Assembly (NCBI GenBank): GCA_028284935.1
Contig: JANQQQ010000027.1
Coordinates: 20,187-84,186, forward strand
DNA length: 64,000 nucleotides
From: Croceivirga sp.
Lineage (GTDB): Bacteria; Bacteroidota; Bacteroidia; Flavobacteriales; Flavobacteriaceae
Direction: 5' to 3'
This document shows, piece after piece, positions 27,511-36,006 of this stretch. Every line of letters begins with the position of its first letter. The first letter of the stretch is position 1. The translations under genes were made by a program, and so were the position numbers. The notes below the pieces were generated by a model. That model did no database searches, was not told where the DNA came from, and saw only the letters and a list, made by a program, of their open reading frames with translations.

Positions 27511-28509
27511 CTATAATTTGTGTGGTATAAATGGATAATCTTCTTGTTCGTAAACGGTGTCGTACAATTGCTCAATTGGCGGGAACTCTGATTCTTCCGC
27601 AAATTTCTCGCACTCGGCCACCAAATTTTTGACCTTTTTATCAATTTCTTTTATTTCCTCTTCCGTAGCATACTTCTTCTCCAAAATAACGTCCTTCACC
27701 TGAGTAATTGGGTCAATTTTCTTGTACTCTTCCACTTCCTCTTTGGTTCTGTAATGTTGCGCATCTGACATGGAGTGACCGCGGTAACGGTACGTCTTCA
27801 TTTCCAGGAACGTAGGGCCTCCACCGGTTCTTGCGCGTTCTATGGCCTTATCCATTTCCTTGGCCACAATGGCTGGGTCCATTCCATCCACTGGTGCGCA
27901 GGGCATTTCATACCCCAAGCCCAGTTTCCAAATATCCGTCGTATACGCCGTTCTGGCAACCGAAGTTCCCATAGCGTAGCCGTTATTCTCACAAATAAAA
28001 ACAACAGGTAGCTGCCACAACATGGCCAAGTTAAAGGTTTCATGCAATGAACCTTGGCGTACCGCACCATCACCCATGTAACAAAGGGTAACGGCATCGC
28101 GTTTAAAATACTTGTCGGCGAATGCCAAACCGGCCCCTAAGGGAATCTGGCCACCAACAATGCCATGACCCCCATAAAATCGATATTCCTTGGAAAAGAT
28201 ATGCATAGAGCCTCCCATACCTTTGGAGGTACCCGTAACCTTGCCGAACAATTCCGCCATCACTTTTTTGGGGTCAACCCCCATTCCAATGGGTTGCACA
28301 TGGTTACGATAGGCCGTTATCATTCGGTCTTTGGTCAGGTCCATGGCATGCAATGCGCCCGCCAAAACGGCCTCTTGGCCATTGTATAGATGTAGGAATC
28401 CACGAACTTTTTGCTGAATGTACACTGCCGCAAGCTTATCCTCAAACTTGCGCCAAAAAAGCATATCCTCGTACCATTTAAGGTAAACCTCTTTTGTGAT
28501 TTTCTTCAT
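27511..28509 (-). CDS. pdhA: Pyruvate dehydrogenase E1 component, alpha subunit
   Basis: The 332-residue thiamine-diphosphate enzyme subunit has the ThDP/Mg motif GDGAVRQG starting at 146 and ending with ENNGYAMGT around 174-182. The phosphorylation-loop-like region YRYRGHSMSD is present, as in E1 alpha of alpha2beta2 complexes. Together with an E1 beta encoded elsewhere it decarboxylates pyruvate and loads the E2 lipoyl arm. It is cotranscribed with pdhC. This pdhA-pdhC arrangement beside cdd and porV is a common flavobacterial neighbourhood. Confidence 0.95.
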   Translation of the reverse strand: MKKITKEVYLKWYEDMLFWRKFEDKLAAVYIQQKVRGFLHLYNGQEAVLAGALHAMDLTKDRMITAYRNHVQPIGMGVDPKKVMAELFGKVTGTSKGMGGSMHIFSKEYRFYGGHGIVGGQIPLGAGLAFADKYFKRDAVTLCYMGDGAVRQGSLHETFNLAMLWQLPVVFICENNGYAMGTSVARTAYTTDIWKLGLGYEMPCAPVDGMDPAIVAKEMDKAIERARTGGGPTFLEMKTYRYRGHSMSDAQHYRTKEEVEEYKKIDPITQVKDVILEKKYATEEEIKEIDKKVKNLVAECEKFAEESEFPPIEQLYDTVYEQEDYPFIPHKL

Positions 28510-28551
28510 TAACTTAAAATGTTAGTTACCTGGCTTTTTTTAAGCGAAAAA

Positions 28552-28559
28552 CAAAAATA
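28552..28559 (-). promoter_or_regulatory. Possible -7 element upstream of pdhA
   Basis: Read on the minus strand this is TATTTTTG, matching TAnnTTTG, 43 bases before the pdhA start. No good -33 TTG is seen, so it is only a candidate. Confidence 0.3.
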
Positions 28560-28599
28560 CACAAACATCCTTTGCGGCGAAAAAATAGGTGGTGGAATC

Positions 28600-29082
28600 C
28601 TATAAAAAAGAACTATTGAAACCCAAGGGTAACAAATCTGAAATGGAGTCGCACTTATAAATTGGACCACTGTACCCTCTCATAAGTATACGAATTGGTT
28701 TTTTCTGTTTGTTCTCATACTCTGAAATGGCTTGCCGGCAAATACCGCAAGGTGCTGCCGGTTCTTTTGAGTGATGTTCTCGGGGAGAGGCGGTAATGGC
28801 TATTGCCTTTATTTCCTCGTCGGGATGGTTAGCTCCGGCATAGAACAAAGGAACTCGCTCCGCACATACCCCCGCAGGGAAGGAGGCGTTCTCTTGATTA
28901 CTGCCCAAAAGTATCTTTCCACTTTCCAACAACAATGCCGCACCAACACTGAAGTTGGAATAGGGTGAATAGGAATTTGCCATCGCCCTTTTTGACTCCA
29001 TGACAAGATTTGCATCTTCTGGGAGCATTTCATCCAGGGAATTGAATATGGTAAGCTCAAAACTGATTTGCTTTTTTTCCAT
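28600..29082 (-). CDS. cdd: Cytidine deaminase
   Basis: This zinc enzyme converts cytidine and deoxycytidine to uridine and deoxyuridine for pyrimidine salvage. It has 160 residues with the deaminase motifs C73-A-E75 (zinc ligand and catalytic glutamate) and PCGIC with ligands C112 and C115. Asn and Glu in GSNQENASFPAG fit the substrate loop. It lies between porV (terminated upstream) and pdhA, as in other Flavobacteriaceae. Confidence 0.94.
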   Translation of the reverse strand: MEKKQISFELTIFNSLDEMLPEDANLVMESKRAMANSYSPYSNFSVGAALLLESGKILLGSNQENASFPAGVCAERVPLFYAGANHPDEEIKAIAITASPREHHSKEPAAPCGICRQAISEYENKQKKPIRILMRGYSGPIYKCDSISDLLPLGFNSSFL

Positions 29083-29105
29083 CTCGTTAGATCTTTTCTA
29101 AAAAT

Positions 29106-29133
29106 AAAAAACCCCGACGATTGTCGAGGTTTT
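29106..29133 (-). terminator. Terminator after porV
   Basis: On the minus strand a stem of AACCTCGAC with GTCGGGGTT (one mismatch) and a 4-base loop is followed by TTTTTTATTTTT. It lies 18 bases after the porV stop and before cdd. Confidence 0.85.
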
Positions 29134-29151
29134 CTTTCTATTTATATACCA

Positions 29152-30294
29152 TTAATCGTTGATAAACTCTTCGCCAAAATTGAAGGTAAGGGAAAAACGC
29201 AGTGTATTCTCCAATGGATTTCTCACCTGTGACGTAGAGAACAAATAGGACAAATCTATTTGTGCTGATTTAAATTTAAATCCTGCACCTAATGTAAAGA
29301 ACTGCCTCGCCCCTTTATTCTCGTTTTCATTAAAATATCCCGCCCTAAGCATAAAGGATTCCAAATAACGATATTCCGCACCCAAAGCCCAGGTAACTTC
29401 TTGTAGCTCCTCACTGAAGCCATCCGGTGCATCCCCAAATGATTCGAAGACACCATTGAAGAAACTTATTTGCTGATATTCATCGTTATCTTCGGAATCG
29501 ATATCGCCATCACCATCAAAGTCCCTAGGGGTAGGCACCAACAATTTGTTGAACTCGGTATAAATACCAAGGACATTATCAGGGTCAAAAATAAAATCAA
29601 ATCCACCACCTAACTTTAGATTGGTCGGCAGGAAGTTCTGCTGACCACCTTCATCATACTGTATGCTCCCTCCTAGGTTGGAAATGTTAAAACCTCCGCG
29701 CCAACGCCCGTTAAAGGAATTATAAGCGATTTCCCTAGAACGATAAAATCCTGATATGTCCACTGCAAAGGCATTGGCCGCTTGGGAATCTTGCGTTCCA
29801 TCCTGAAATCTAAGATTGGAACTTATAAAGCGACCACCAACGGCCATGGAAAATGTTGGACTCAACTTTAAAGCATAAGAGCCATCTACGGCAAATTCAT
29901 TCGGTTTCACAATTCGTGGGTCTTCATTTGCAGTTTGCCGCAATTCTATCTCTCCAAGACCGAAGTACCTTATGCCAAACGCAAAGGCACTTTGTTCGCC
30001 AATTTTATTGTAAACGTTGGCACTCAATAAGGAGATATCCGTAACTATACTCTCCAAATAGGGTGTATAGCTCACTCCAATACCCATTTTTTGATTGGCA
30101 AAAGCATACTTTGAAGGATTCCACTGTTGAGAGTAGGCGTCCACAGGGGTTGCCACACCCATATCTCCCATACCAGAAGCTCTGGCATCGGCAGCAATAT
30201 TCAAAAAAGGTACTGCGGTGGTAATGGCACGTTCCTGTTGTGCGGTGATCTTGATGGACAAGAGCACAACCGTTAAAAGAAGGTATTTTTTCAT
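29152..30294 (-). CDS. porV: Type IX secretion system outer membrane channel protein PorV (LptO)
   Basis: The FadL-like outer-membrane beta barrel has 380 residues from ATG 30294, with a signal peptide ending at ITAQ. The mature N-terminus AVPFLNIAADARASGMGDMG is the family hallmark. The C-terminus TLRFSLTFNFGEEF ends in alternating barrel residues. PorV binds cargo exported by the type IX system and delivers it to the PorU sortase for surface attachment. A calcium-like acidic insertion (DFDGDGDIDSEDND) occurs in one loop. Its usual upstream neighbour porU is not here; the divergent gene is gldJ. An upstream TTG/ATG frame extension to 30348 is unlikely. Confidence 0.93.
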   Translation of the reverse strand: MKKYLLLTVVLLSIKITAQQERAITTAVPFLNIAADARASGMGDMGVATPVDAYSQQWNPSKYAFANQKMGIGVSYTPYLESIVTDISLLSANVYNKIGEQSAFAFGIRYFGLGEIELRQTANEDPRIVKPNEFAVDGSYALKLSPTFSMAVGGRFISSNLRFQDGTQDSQAANAFAVDISGFYRSREIAYNSFNGRWRGGFNISNLGGSIQYDEGGQQNFLPTNLKLGGGFDFIFDPDNVLGIYTEFNKLLVPTPRDFDGDGDIDSEDNDEYQQISFFNGVFESFGDAPDGFSEELQEVTWALGAEYRYLESFMLRAGYFNENENKGARQFFTLGAGFKFKSAQIDLSYLFSTSQVRNPLENTLRFSLTFNFGEEFIND

Positions 30295-30638
30295 TTTCGT
30301 CATCAATTTGAGGGTCGTCGAATATTCTTGAAACCAATAATAGTCCATGTCAAAGAATATATTAGAGTAAAACGGACTTTTTGTTTAATTCTTATACAGA
30401 CCTTATACTTTTCGACAAAACTAAAAAAATGAACAAATCTGTTAATTCGTGTATTGCCTTATACTATGGTGCTAAATCAAGCGTTTGTAAAGAATACGGG
30501 CATTTAAAATTTTTAGAAACAAATAATTTGGCACCATAAAATATTGTGTGCGATTTTTCGTTTTAATGCCGAAACTGGTTTAAATCAAATGAAACTAAGG
30601 TGCCATTTAACGAAGTTGTGGTACAGAACTCAAGTCTT
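30295..30638. other. Divergent porV-gldJ intergenic region
   Basis: These 344 bases carry no gene. On the minus strand TAGTTTTG (plus 30416-30423) fits a -7 box for porV. The rest is AT-rich, and no fragment of porU could be recognised when read in the minus frames near porV. A short open extension upstream of gldJ (from 30600) is not expected to be translated. Confidence 0.5.
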
Positions 30639-32297
30639 ATGAAAAAATACTTTGCAAAAGTTGTTCTTTCCTCTTTAGTGGTTGCGGGAACCCTTTCTAG
30701 CTGTAAAAATTCTTCGTCTTCCTCTTCCAAAAATATTTCCAGGGCCACAGGTTGGAAAATTAATGCCAAGGAAGGCGGTTTTCAGTACAATTCAGATTTC
30801 AAGGAGCAAGAAACTCCTCCGGGTACGGTATTTATTGAGGGAGGTACGTTTACCAAAGGAAAAGTACAAGATGATATTATGCACGATTGGAACAATACAC
30901 CTACCCAACAACACGTGCAGTCCTTTTACATGGACGAAACAGAAGTTACCAATGTGATGTATTTGGAATACTTGGATTATCTAAAAGCGGTATATCCGCC
31001 AGAAAATCCTATGTACGAAAACATTTATAAGGGAGCATTGCCAGACACCTTAGTGTGGAGAAATCGTTTGGGCTTTAATGAAACCATGACCAACAGTTAT
31101 TTAAGACATCCGGCCTATGCCGAATACCCTGTTGTTGGTGTAAACTGGGTTCAGGCCACGCAATACGCCGAATGGAGAACGGACAGGGTAAATGAAGCCA
31201 TGTTGGAAAAAGAAGGATACTTGGCCCAGGATGCCAAGTACAAAGTCTTGACGGGTGAAGTCAATGGTACGTTCAGTACGGAAGCCTATCTGAACAATCC
31301 AGAATCGGTATATGGAGGTCAAATCGATTCCCTTCAAGGAAAACAGAAAAGGGATTCCATCAATACGTTTGCAAAACGTAGCAGCGGGATTATTCAACCG
31401 GAGTATCGCTTACCTACGGAAACTGAGTGGGAATACGCAGCTCAAGCATTAATAGGCACAAGGGAATACAATAACTACAGAGGAAGAAAAAAATACCCAT
31501 GGGAGGGGGATTACACCCGAAATGGACAACGTGTCGGTCGTGGTGACCAACTGGCCAACTTCAAACAAGGAAAAGGAGATTACGGAGGGATTGCAGGATG
31601 GTCAGATGATGGTGCAGATATTACAGCCGAAGTGAAGTCATACAAACCTAATGACTTTGGATTATACGACATGGCCGGTAATGTAAGCGAATGGGTTGCT
31701 GATGTCTATCGACCTATCGTTGACGACGAAATCAGTGATTTCAACTACTACAGGGGTAATATCTATTTAAAAAAGGCTATCGGAGAAGACGGGAAAGTAG
31801 ACGTCCTTCGGGATGAAATTGTTTATGATACCTTACCCAACGGTAAGATTGTGGCCGTAAACTTGCCTGGGGAAATCAAGGAAATTCCCGTTGATGAAGA
31901 AGAGACTTACTTAAGGACCAATTTCTCCTCGAGTGACAATAGGGGGTTCCGAGATGGCGACCCTGGTTCTTCCAGATTCTTTGAGCGTTTCAGTGATGAT
32001 GAGGACAATAGAAAGATGTATGATTCCCCAAAGCACAAGGTAGAAAGGGATTCCACTGGAAAGCTTCTACGTCAGTATGATACTTCCAATTATAGAACAT
32101 CCTTGATCAATGACGAGGTTAGGGTCTATAAAGGAGGCTCGTGGAGGGATAGAGCATTTTGGTTAGATCCCGGTCAACGCCGGTATTTACCCCAATATAT
32201 GGCTACTGATGACATTGGTTTTAGATGCGCCATGTCAAGGGTAGGTTCAAAATCAAAAACAAAGAATAAGACGGTGAGGCATAAAAAAGCCAAATAA
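30639..32297 (+). CDS. gldJ: Gliding motility lipoprotein GldJ
   Basis: GldJ is an essential lipoprotein of the gliding motor/type IX secretion machinery, related to GldK and to formylglycine-generating enzyme-like (FGE-sulfatase) domains. Starting at ATG 30639 the protein has 552 residues. The lipobox is LSSC, with Cys near residue 22. FGE-type stretches are visible: GGTFTKG, FYMDETEVTNVMYLEYLDY, RLPTETEWEYAA, DMAGNVSEWVAD, VYKGGSWRDRAFW and GFRCAM. It is lipid-anchored, probably in the outer membrane facing the periplasm. A terminator separates it from murF, the normal neighbour in Flavobacteriaceae. Confidence 0.96.
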   Translation: MKKYFAKVVLSSLVVAGTLSSCKNSSSSSSKNISRATGWKINAKEGGFQYNSDFKEQETPPGTVFIEGGTFTKGKVQDDIMHDWNNTPTQQHVQSFYMDETEVTNVMYLEYLDYLKAVYPPENPMYENIYKGALPDTLVWRNRLGFNETMTNSYLRHPAYAEYPVVGVNWVQATQYAEWRTDRVNEAMLEKEGYLAQDAKYKVLTGEVNGTFSTEAYLNNPESVYGGQIDSLQGKQKRDSINTFAKRSSGIIQPEYRLPTETEWEYAAQALIGTREYNNYRGRKKYPWEGDYTRNGQRVGRGDQLANFKQGKGDYGGIAGWSDDGADITAEVKSYKPNDFGLYDMAGNVSEWVADVYRPIVDDEISDFNYYRGNIYLKKAIGEDGKVDVLRDEIVYDTLPNGKIVAVNLPGEIKEIPVDEEETYLRTNFSSSDNRGFRDGDPGSSRFFERFSDDEDNRKMYDSPKHKVERDSTGKLLRQYDTSNYRTSLINDEVRVYKGGSWRDRAFWLDPGQRRYLPQYMATDDIGFRCAMSRVGSKSKTKNKTVRHKKAK

Positions 32298-32321
32298 AAA
32301 ATAATTCATTTGATCATAAAG

Positions 32322-32350
32322 GCCCTTGATTTTCATCAAGGGCTTTTTTT
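32322..32350 (+). terminator. Rho-independent terminator of gldJ
   Basis: A perfect 9-bp stem (GCCCTTGAT at 32322-32330, complement at 32335-32343), a TTTC loop and seven T residues. It ends 12 bases before the murF start, so murF must rely on read-through or a promoter inside or before this site. Confidence 0.92.
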
Positions 32351-32362
32351 ATCTTCGAACCC

Positions 32363-33637
32363 ATGGAATTGGAACGACTTCATCAACTTTTTCTACAACA
32401 TCCCAAAGTATCCACGGATACCAGGAAGATAGAAAAAGATAGTATCTACTTTGCCCTAAAAGGACCCAATTTTAATGGAAACGCCTTTGCCAAGGAAGCT
32501 CTGGACAAGGGAGCGGTATACGCTATAATAGATGAGGGGGAATTTAGCATTGGCAATAAGACCATTTTGGTAGGTGATGTCTTGGAGACCCTTCAAAGGC
32601 TAGGCACATATCATAGGGACTATTGCAAAGCCAAGGTCATCTCCTTAACCGGTAGCAATGGGAAGACGACTACTAAAGAATTGATCAACGCCGTTCTTTC
32701 CAAAAAGTATGACACCATAGCCACCCAAGGGAATTTGAACAATCACATCGGGGTACCCCTGACCCTTTTGACCATTACCGAAACGACGGAAATGGCCATA
32801 ATTGAAATGGGAGCCAACCACCAAAAGGAAATTGAATTTCTTTCAGGTCTCTCCCAGCCAGATTTTGGTTATATCACTAATTTTGGGAAGGCCCATTTGG
32901 AAGGCTTTGGAGGGGTAGAAGGGGTCATAAAAGGTAAAAGTGAGTTGTACGATTATTTACGCACCAATAATCGCCACGTTTTTTTTAATGCCGATGACCC
33001 TATTCAAAAAGAAAAACTATCTACATATAGTAAGAAGTTCGGTTTTAGCCAGAACAATCATGAATTTTACCATATCACCTTTCTGGGAGCCAATCCCTTT
33101 GTGGAAATTCAGTTTGAAGGAACCAAAGTAAAAACCCAACTCACGGGTGCTTATAATTTTCCCAATTGCGCTATCGCCATTTTAATGGGCAACTATTTCA
33201 ATATGGATTCCGTCACGATCAAGGAGGCATTGGAGTCCTATATCCCTGAGAACAATCGCTCCCAAATCTTGAAGAAGAAAGGCCATAAAATTGTTCTTGA
33301 TGCCTACAACGCCAATCCCACCAGTATGCAGGCGGCATTGGAAAGTTTTGCCAAAATTGATGGGAATGAAAAAAGCATTTTTCTTGGTGATATGTTTGAA
33401 TTGGGAGAAGATGCATCAACGGAACATCAGCATATTGCCGATCTTGCTTCAAGTCTCGGATTTAAAAATGTATACTTGGTCGGAGAAAATTTCGCCAAAA
33501 CAAGCACGGATTTCCAACAATTCCATTCCTTTAACGCCTTAAAAGAATCCTTTGACTTCTCCTCACTTCCTCAATGTACCATGCTCATAAAAGGTTCAAG
33601 GGGCATGGCCATGGAACGTATTTTGGAAGTCCTTTGA
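32363..33637 (+). CDS. murF: UDP-N-acetylmuramoyl-tripeptide--D-alanyl-D-alanine ligase
   Basis: MurF adds D-Ala-D-Ala to the UDP-MurNAc tripeptide in peptidoglycan synthesis, in the cytoplasm. The protein has 424 residues, slightly shorter than the E. coli enzyme. The ATP-binding GSNGKTTT is at 97-104 (K101), followed by NLNNHIGVPLTLL, EMGANH, the KGKSELY region and the C-terminal DAYNANPTSM and KGSRGMAMERIL stretches. It follows gldJ, the standard order in this family, rather than lying in a mur-fts cluster. Confidence 0.95.
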   Translation: MELERLHQLFLQHPKVSTDTRKIEKDSIYFALKGPNFNGNAFAKEALDKGAVYAIIDEGEFSIGNKTILVGDVLETLQRLGTYHRDYCKAKVISLTGSNGKTTTKELINAVLSKKYDTIATQGNLNNHIGVPLTLLTITETTEMAIIEMGANHQKEIEFLSGLSQPDFGYITNFGKAHLEGFGGVEGVIKGKSELYDYLRTNNRHVFFNADDPIQKEKLSTYSKKFGFSQNNHEFYHITFLGANPFVEIQFEGTKVKTQLTGAYNFPNCAIAILMGNYFNMDSVTIKEALESYIPENNRSQILKKKGHKIVLDAYNANPTSMQAALESFAKIDGNEKSIFLGDMFELGEDASTEHQHIADLASSLGFKNVYLVGENFAKTSTDFQQFHSFNALKESFDFSSLPQCTMLIKGSRGMAMERILEVL

Positions 33638-33722
33638 TTTACTAAACTTTTCCTAAAATCTACATGTTTTGAAATGAAAAGGGTTTCAAAACGAACTAAA
33701 TCCCAACGCAACCAATTAAAAA

Positions 33723-34094
33723 ATGGAAAAGAACATCATTATTTTCGATGGGGAATGCAACCTCTGCAATGGGGTCGTTGGGTGGTTACTAAAATTTGCC
33801 CCTGCCGACTTATTTCAATTCATCCCTTTTCAATCCCCCAGGGGTCAAGCATTATTATCGGAACATGGCTTTCCAACCAGGGAACTGACCACAGTTATCC
33901 TTTTTGATGAGAATGGACCGCATACCCATTCCGACGGCTTCCTGGAAATAGTGTCCAAAATTCCAAAATGGCGTTTGGTTGCCGCGCTTCTTGCCTTTAT
34001 CCCCAAAATCGTCCGGGATACCATTTATAATATGGCTTCAAGAAATCGGGTACGTTGGTTTGGGAAATCGAACGCGTGCACAGTAAGCTTTTAG
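33723..34094 (+). CDS. DCC (DUF393) thiol-disulfide oxidoreductase-like protein
   Basis: The 123-residue protein has the defining DGxCxxC pattern: D9, C12 and C15 in FDGECNLCN. Later conserved parts are FIPFQSPRG and HTHSDGFLEI. The name DCC refers to this motif; redox activity is predicted from the CxxC and is not widely proven. It starts 85 bases after murF and converges with the cupin gene. Confidence 0.88.
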   Translation: MEKNIIIFDGECNLCNGVVGWLLKFAPADLFQFIPFQSPRGQALLSEHGFPTRELTTVILFDENGPHTHSDGFLEIVSKIPKWRLVAALLAFIPKIVRDTIYNMASRNRVRWFGKSNACTVSF

Positions 34095-34108
34095 TTCTCA
34101 ATACCATA

Positions 34109-34612
34109 CTATTTGCGGGTTAAACGGGTTATCATATCCTTAAAGGCGGGAAACCGGGACATTAGCTGTTTACGTTGCGCCAGTTCAAAATCTTCAAAAC
34201 TAAAACCGGGAGAAACCGTGCAACCCACTAGGCAATACTCCCCATTCCCAACTACCTCAGCGGCAAACCAATGGCCGGCAGGCACCACATATTGAGGTAC
34301 TTCGCCCTTTAAAACATCACGACCGATTGTTTGATGGGTGTATTGTCCATCTTCTGATATGATGTGAAGTAACAATGGGGAACCATCATAAAAATGCCAC
34401 ATTTCATCTTGCTTAATCCTATGGAATGATGAGAAGTTATTAGCAGTCAGAAGAAAGTAAATCCCCGTACAATACTTTCTATTTGATGAAAACCCCTCTC
34501 CTAGGGAAGTCTGATCGATTTCACCGTTGGCACGGTAGGTTTCCTTAAAAAACCCGCCTTCAGGGTGTGGATCTAAATCCAATTGCGCAATGAGTTGTTC
34601 CGATTTGGTCAT
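34109..34612 (-). CDS. Cupin DUF985 family protein
   Basis: The 167-residue protein has the DUF985 signature PHPEGGFFKETYR near 17-29. It also has FHRIKQDEMWHFYDG (metal-binding cupin motif 1), WFAAEV, and LVGCTVSPGFSFEDFEL near the C-terminus. The family has a cupin fold with possible sugar-epimerase or dioxygenase relatives; the substrate is unknown. It converges with the DCC gene, with 14 bases between stops. Confidence 0.88.
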   Translation of the reverse strand: MTKSEQLIAQLDLDPHPEGGFFKETYRANGEIDQTSLGEGFSSNRKYCTGIYFLLTANNFSSFHRIKQDEMWHFYDGSPLLLHIISEDGQYTHQTIGRDVLKGEVPQYVVPAGHWFAAEVVGNGEYCLVGCTVSPGFSFEDFELAQRKQLMSRFPAFKDMITRLTRK

Positions 34613-34684
34613 AGATAATGAAAAACTTTAACCTGAATTCATGGTCCATTCCAAGAGCAAACCTAAAGATATTTAAATGATAGC

Positions 34685-34692
34685 TAACTTTG
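34685..34692 (+). promoter_or_regulatory. Putative -7 element of the PhzF gene
   Basis: TAACTTTG matches TAnnTTTG and ends 20 bases before the ATG at 34712, the same distance as in gcvP. No -33 TTG at ideal spacing is seen. Confidence 0.4.
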
Positions 34693-34711
34693 ATTTTTAA
34701 TAACGCGGACC

Positions 34712-35503
34712 ATGGAATTAAAAATGTATCAAATCGATGCCTTTACGGATAGATTGTTTGGAGGAAATCCTGCCGCGGTTTGTCCCTTAAATGAATGGCT
34801 AGAACCTACCTTGATGCAAAAAATAGCTGAGGAAAACAATCTTGCTGAAACCGCTTTTTTTGTCAAAAATGGAGATAGCTATGAAATACGATGGTTTATG
34901 CCCCATGATGAGATTGATTTATGTGGGCATGCAACCTTAGCTTCCGCATTTGTCATTTTCAACTACTTGGAACCTAATCTAAAAACAATCTACTTTACAT
35001 CACAAAGTGGGCCTTTAGAGGCACAGGTGGAAAATGGGAGAATAGTTCTTGATTTTCCATCCCGTCCGCCAAGGATGGTTGATATCCCCGAAGAAGTTCA
35101 TGCTTCATTTAACCACAAACCCATTGCTGCTGGGGCGAGTAGGGATTTATTGTTGCTGTTTGAAAGCGAGAACGAAATCAAAACGTTGGAGTATGATTTA
35201 AGTCCTCTAAAGGATTTACCTTATTTGGGAATCATTGCCACCGCAAAAGGCAATGAAGTTGATTTCGTATCCCGCGTATTTGACGCCAATGCCACCATGC
35301 CCGAAGACCCTGTCACCGGTTCATCCCATTGCACGCTTGCACCTTTTTGGAGCAAAAAACTCAACAAAACGACACTGAGCGCAAAGCAATTGTCCGCACG
35401 TCATGGGGATTTGATCTGTACCTTGAAAAAGGATAGGGTCTATTTGGCAGGAAATGCTGTGCTTTATTCCAAGGGGACAATCTATTTAGATAGGTTTGCA
35501 TAG
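34712..35503 (+). CDS. PhzF family isomerase-like protein
   Basis: The 263-residue protein has the family pattern: YQIDAFTDRLFGGNPAAVC at the N-terminus, the catalytic glutamate E46 in NLAETAFF, and MPHDEIDLCGHATLA. EDPVTGSSHCTLAPFW lies toward the C-terminus. PhzF enzymes isomerise a phenazine precursor in pseudomonads, but most homologues, including this one without other phenazine genes, have unknown substrates. It stands alone and is the last gene before the tRNA-Val island. Confidence 0.9.
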   Translation: MELKMYQIDAFTDRLFGGNPAAVCPLNEWLEPTLMQKIAEENNLAETAFFVKNGDSYEIRWFMPHDEIDLCGHATLASAFVIFNYLEPNLKTIYFTSQSGPLEAQVENGRIVLDFPSRPPRMVDIPEEVHASFNHKPIAAGASRDLLLLFESENEIKTLEYDLSPLKDLPYLGIIATAKGNEVDFVSRVFDANATMPEDPVTGSSHCTLAPFWSKKLNKTTLSAKQLSARHGDLICTLKKDRVYLAGNAVLYSKGTIYLDRFA

Positions 35504-35539
35504 GCTGATGACGTTTCAGAACCTGTTCGAATTAAGGAG

Positions 35540-35578
35540 AAAAACCGCGAAACCCCCTGAATTATAAGGGGGTTTCGC
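35540..35578 (-). terminator. Strong hairpin terminator, possibly the displaced terminator of tRNA-Val
   Basis: A perfect 12-bp stem (35547-35558 with 35567-35578) and an 8-base loop. On the minus strand it is followed by GG and five T residues; on the plus strand the following bases are less T-rich. It can end PhzF transcription from the left, but its better direction is minus. It lies immediately beyond the tRNA-Val 3'-end copy at 35587, exactly where a terminator for that tRNA would be expected if the 5.4-kb island were absent. Confidence 0.75.
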
Positions 35579-35586
35579 CGTTATTT

Positions 35587-35608
35587 GTGGAGTACACTGG
35601 CATTGAAC
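35587..35608 (-). repeat. Diverged copy of the tRNA-Val 3' end (candidate attachment site)
   Basis: This 22-base stretch aligns without gaps to the tRNA-Val 3' end and T-arm at 40956-40977 at 18 of 22 positions, in the same orientation. Allowing one inserted and one missing C leaves a single mismatch. The first 8 bases are identical. It would be the distal attachment site of an element that entered at the tRNA 3' end. Confidence 0.55.
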
Positions 35609-36006
35609 TTTTTATAACTATTTGTTTTCTTTAAATATATTTGGCTTAAATGTTCATTGATTTTCAGATGATTAGTATTTTTATTACTGTTAGATTAGAA
35701 GATATAACTAACATTAATAAAACTGTCAACTCATTGTCTACAGCTTCCTCAACATTCAATTTAAAGGTACCTAATCAGAAAGTGAAACACTGATACTCTT
35801 CTCGTGCTTTTTCAAGTATGAGGGAAAACCTAAAAACTTATTCAACTGATGGAAAAAAGGAAGAAATTACAAATAAAACTCATGGAATCGGGTCTTTTTG
35901 AATCTAAAGACATGTGGGACATTCGTCATTAGAAAGTCTATTCGAGAATCTCGAAAACTAAAGAAAAAGAAACTAAAAAAAGCTACTAATCATTTTTTTA
36001 CATTTA
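35609..36006. other. Left part of the island, no confident gene
   Basis: AT-rich sequence. A 27-codon reading frame at 35849-35932 (MEKRKKLQIKLMESG at its start) stops at TAG, and the same frame stays open for 18 more codons. It may be a relic of a small gene, but is too short to support. No RNA gene or terminator is visible beyond the tRNA-end copy. Confidence 0.4.

Noticed and set aside
33666..33692. GTTTTGAAA/TTTCAAAAC inverted repeat between murF and the DCC gene
   Set aside because: A 9-bp AT-rich arm pair with no T-tail and no partner site; likely by chance in AT-rich DNA.
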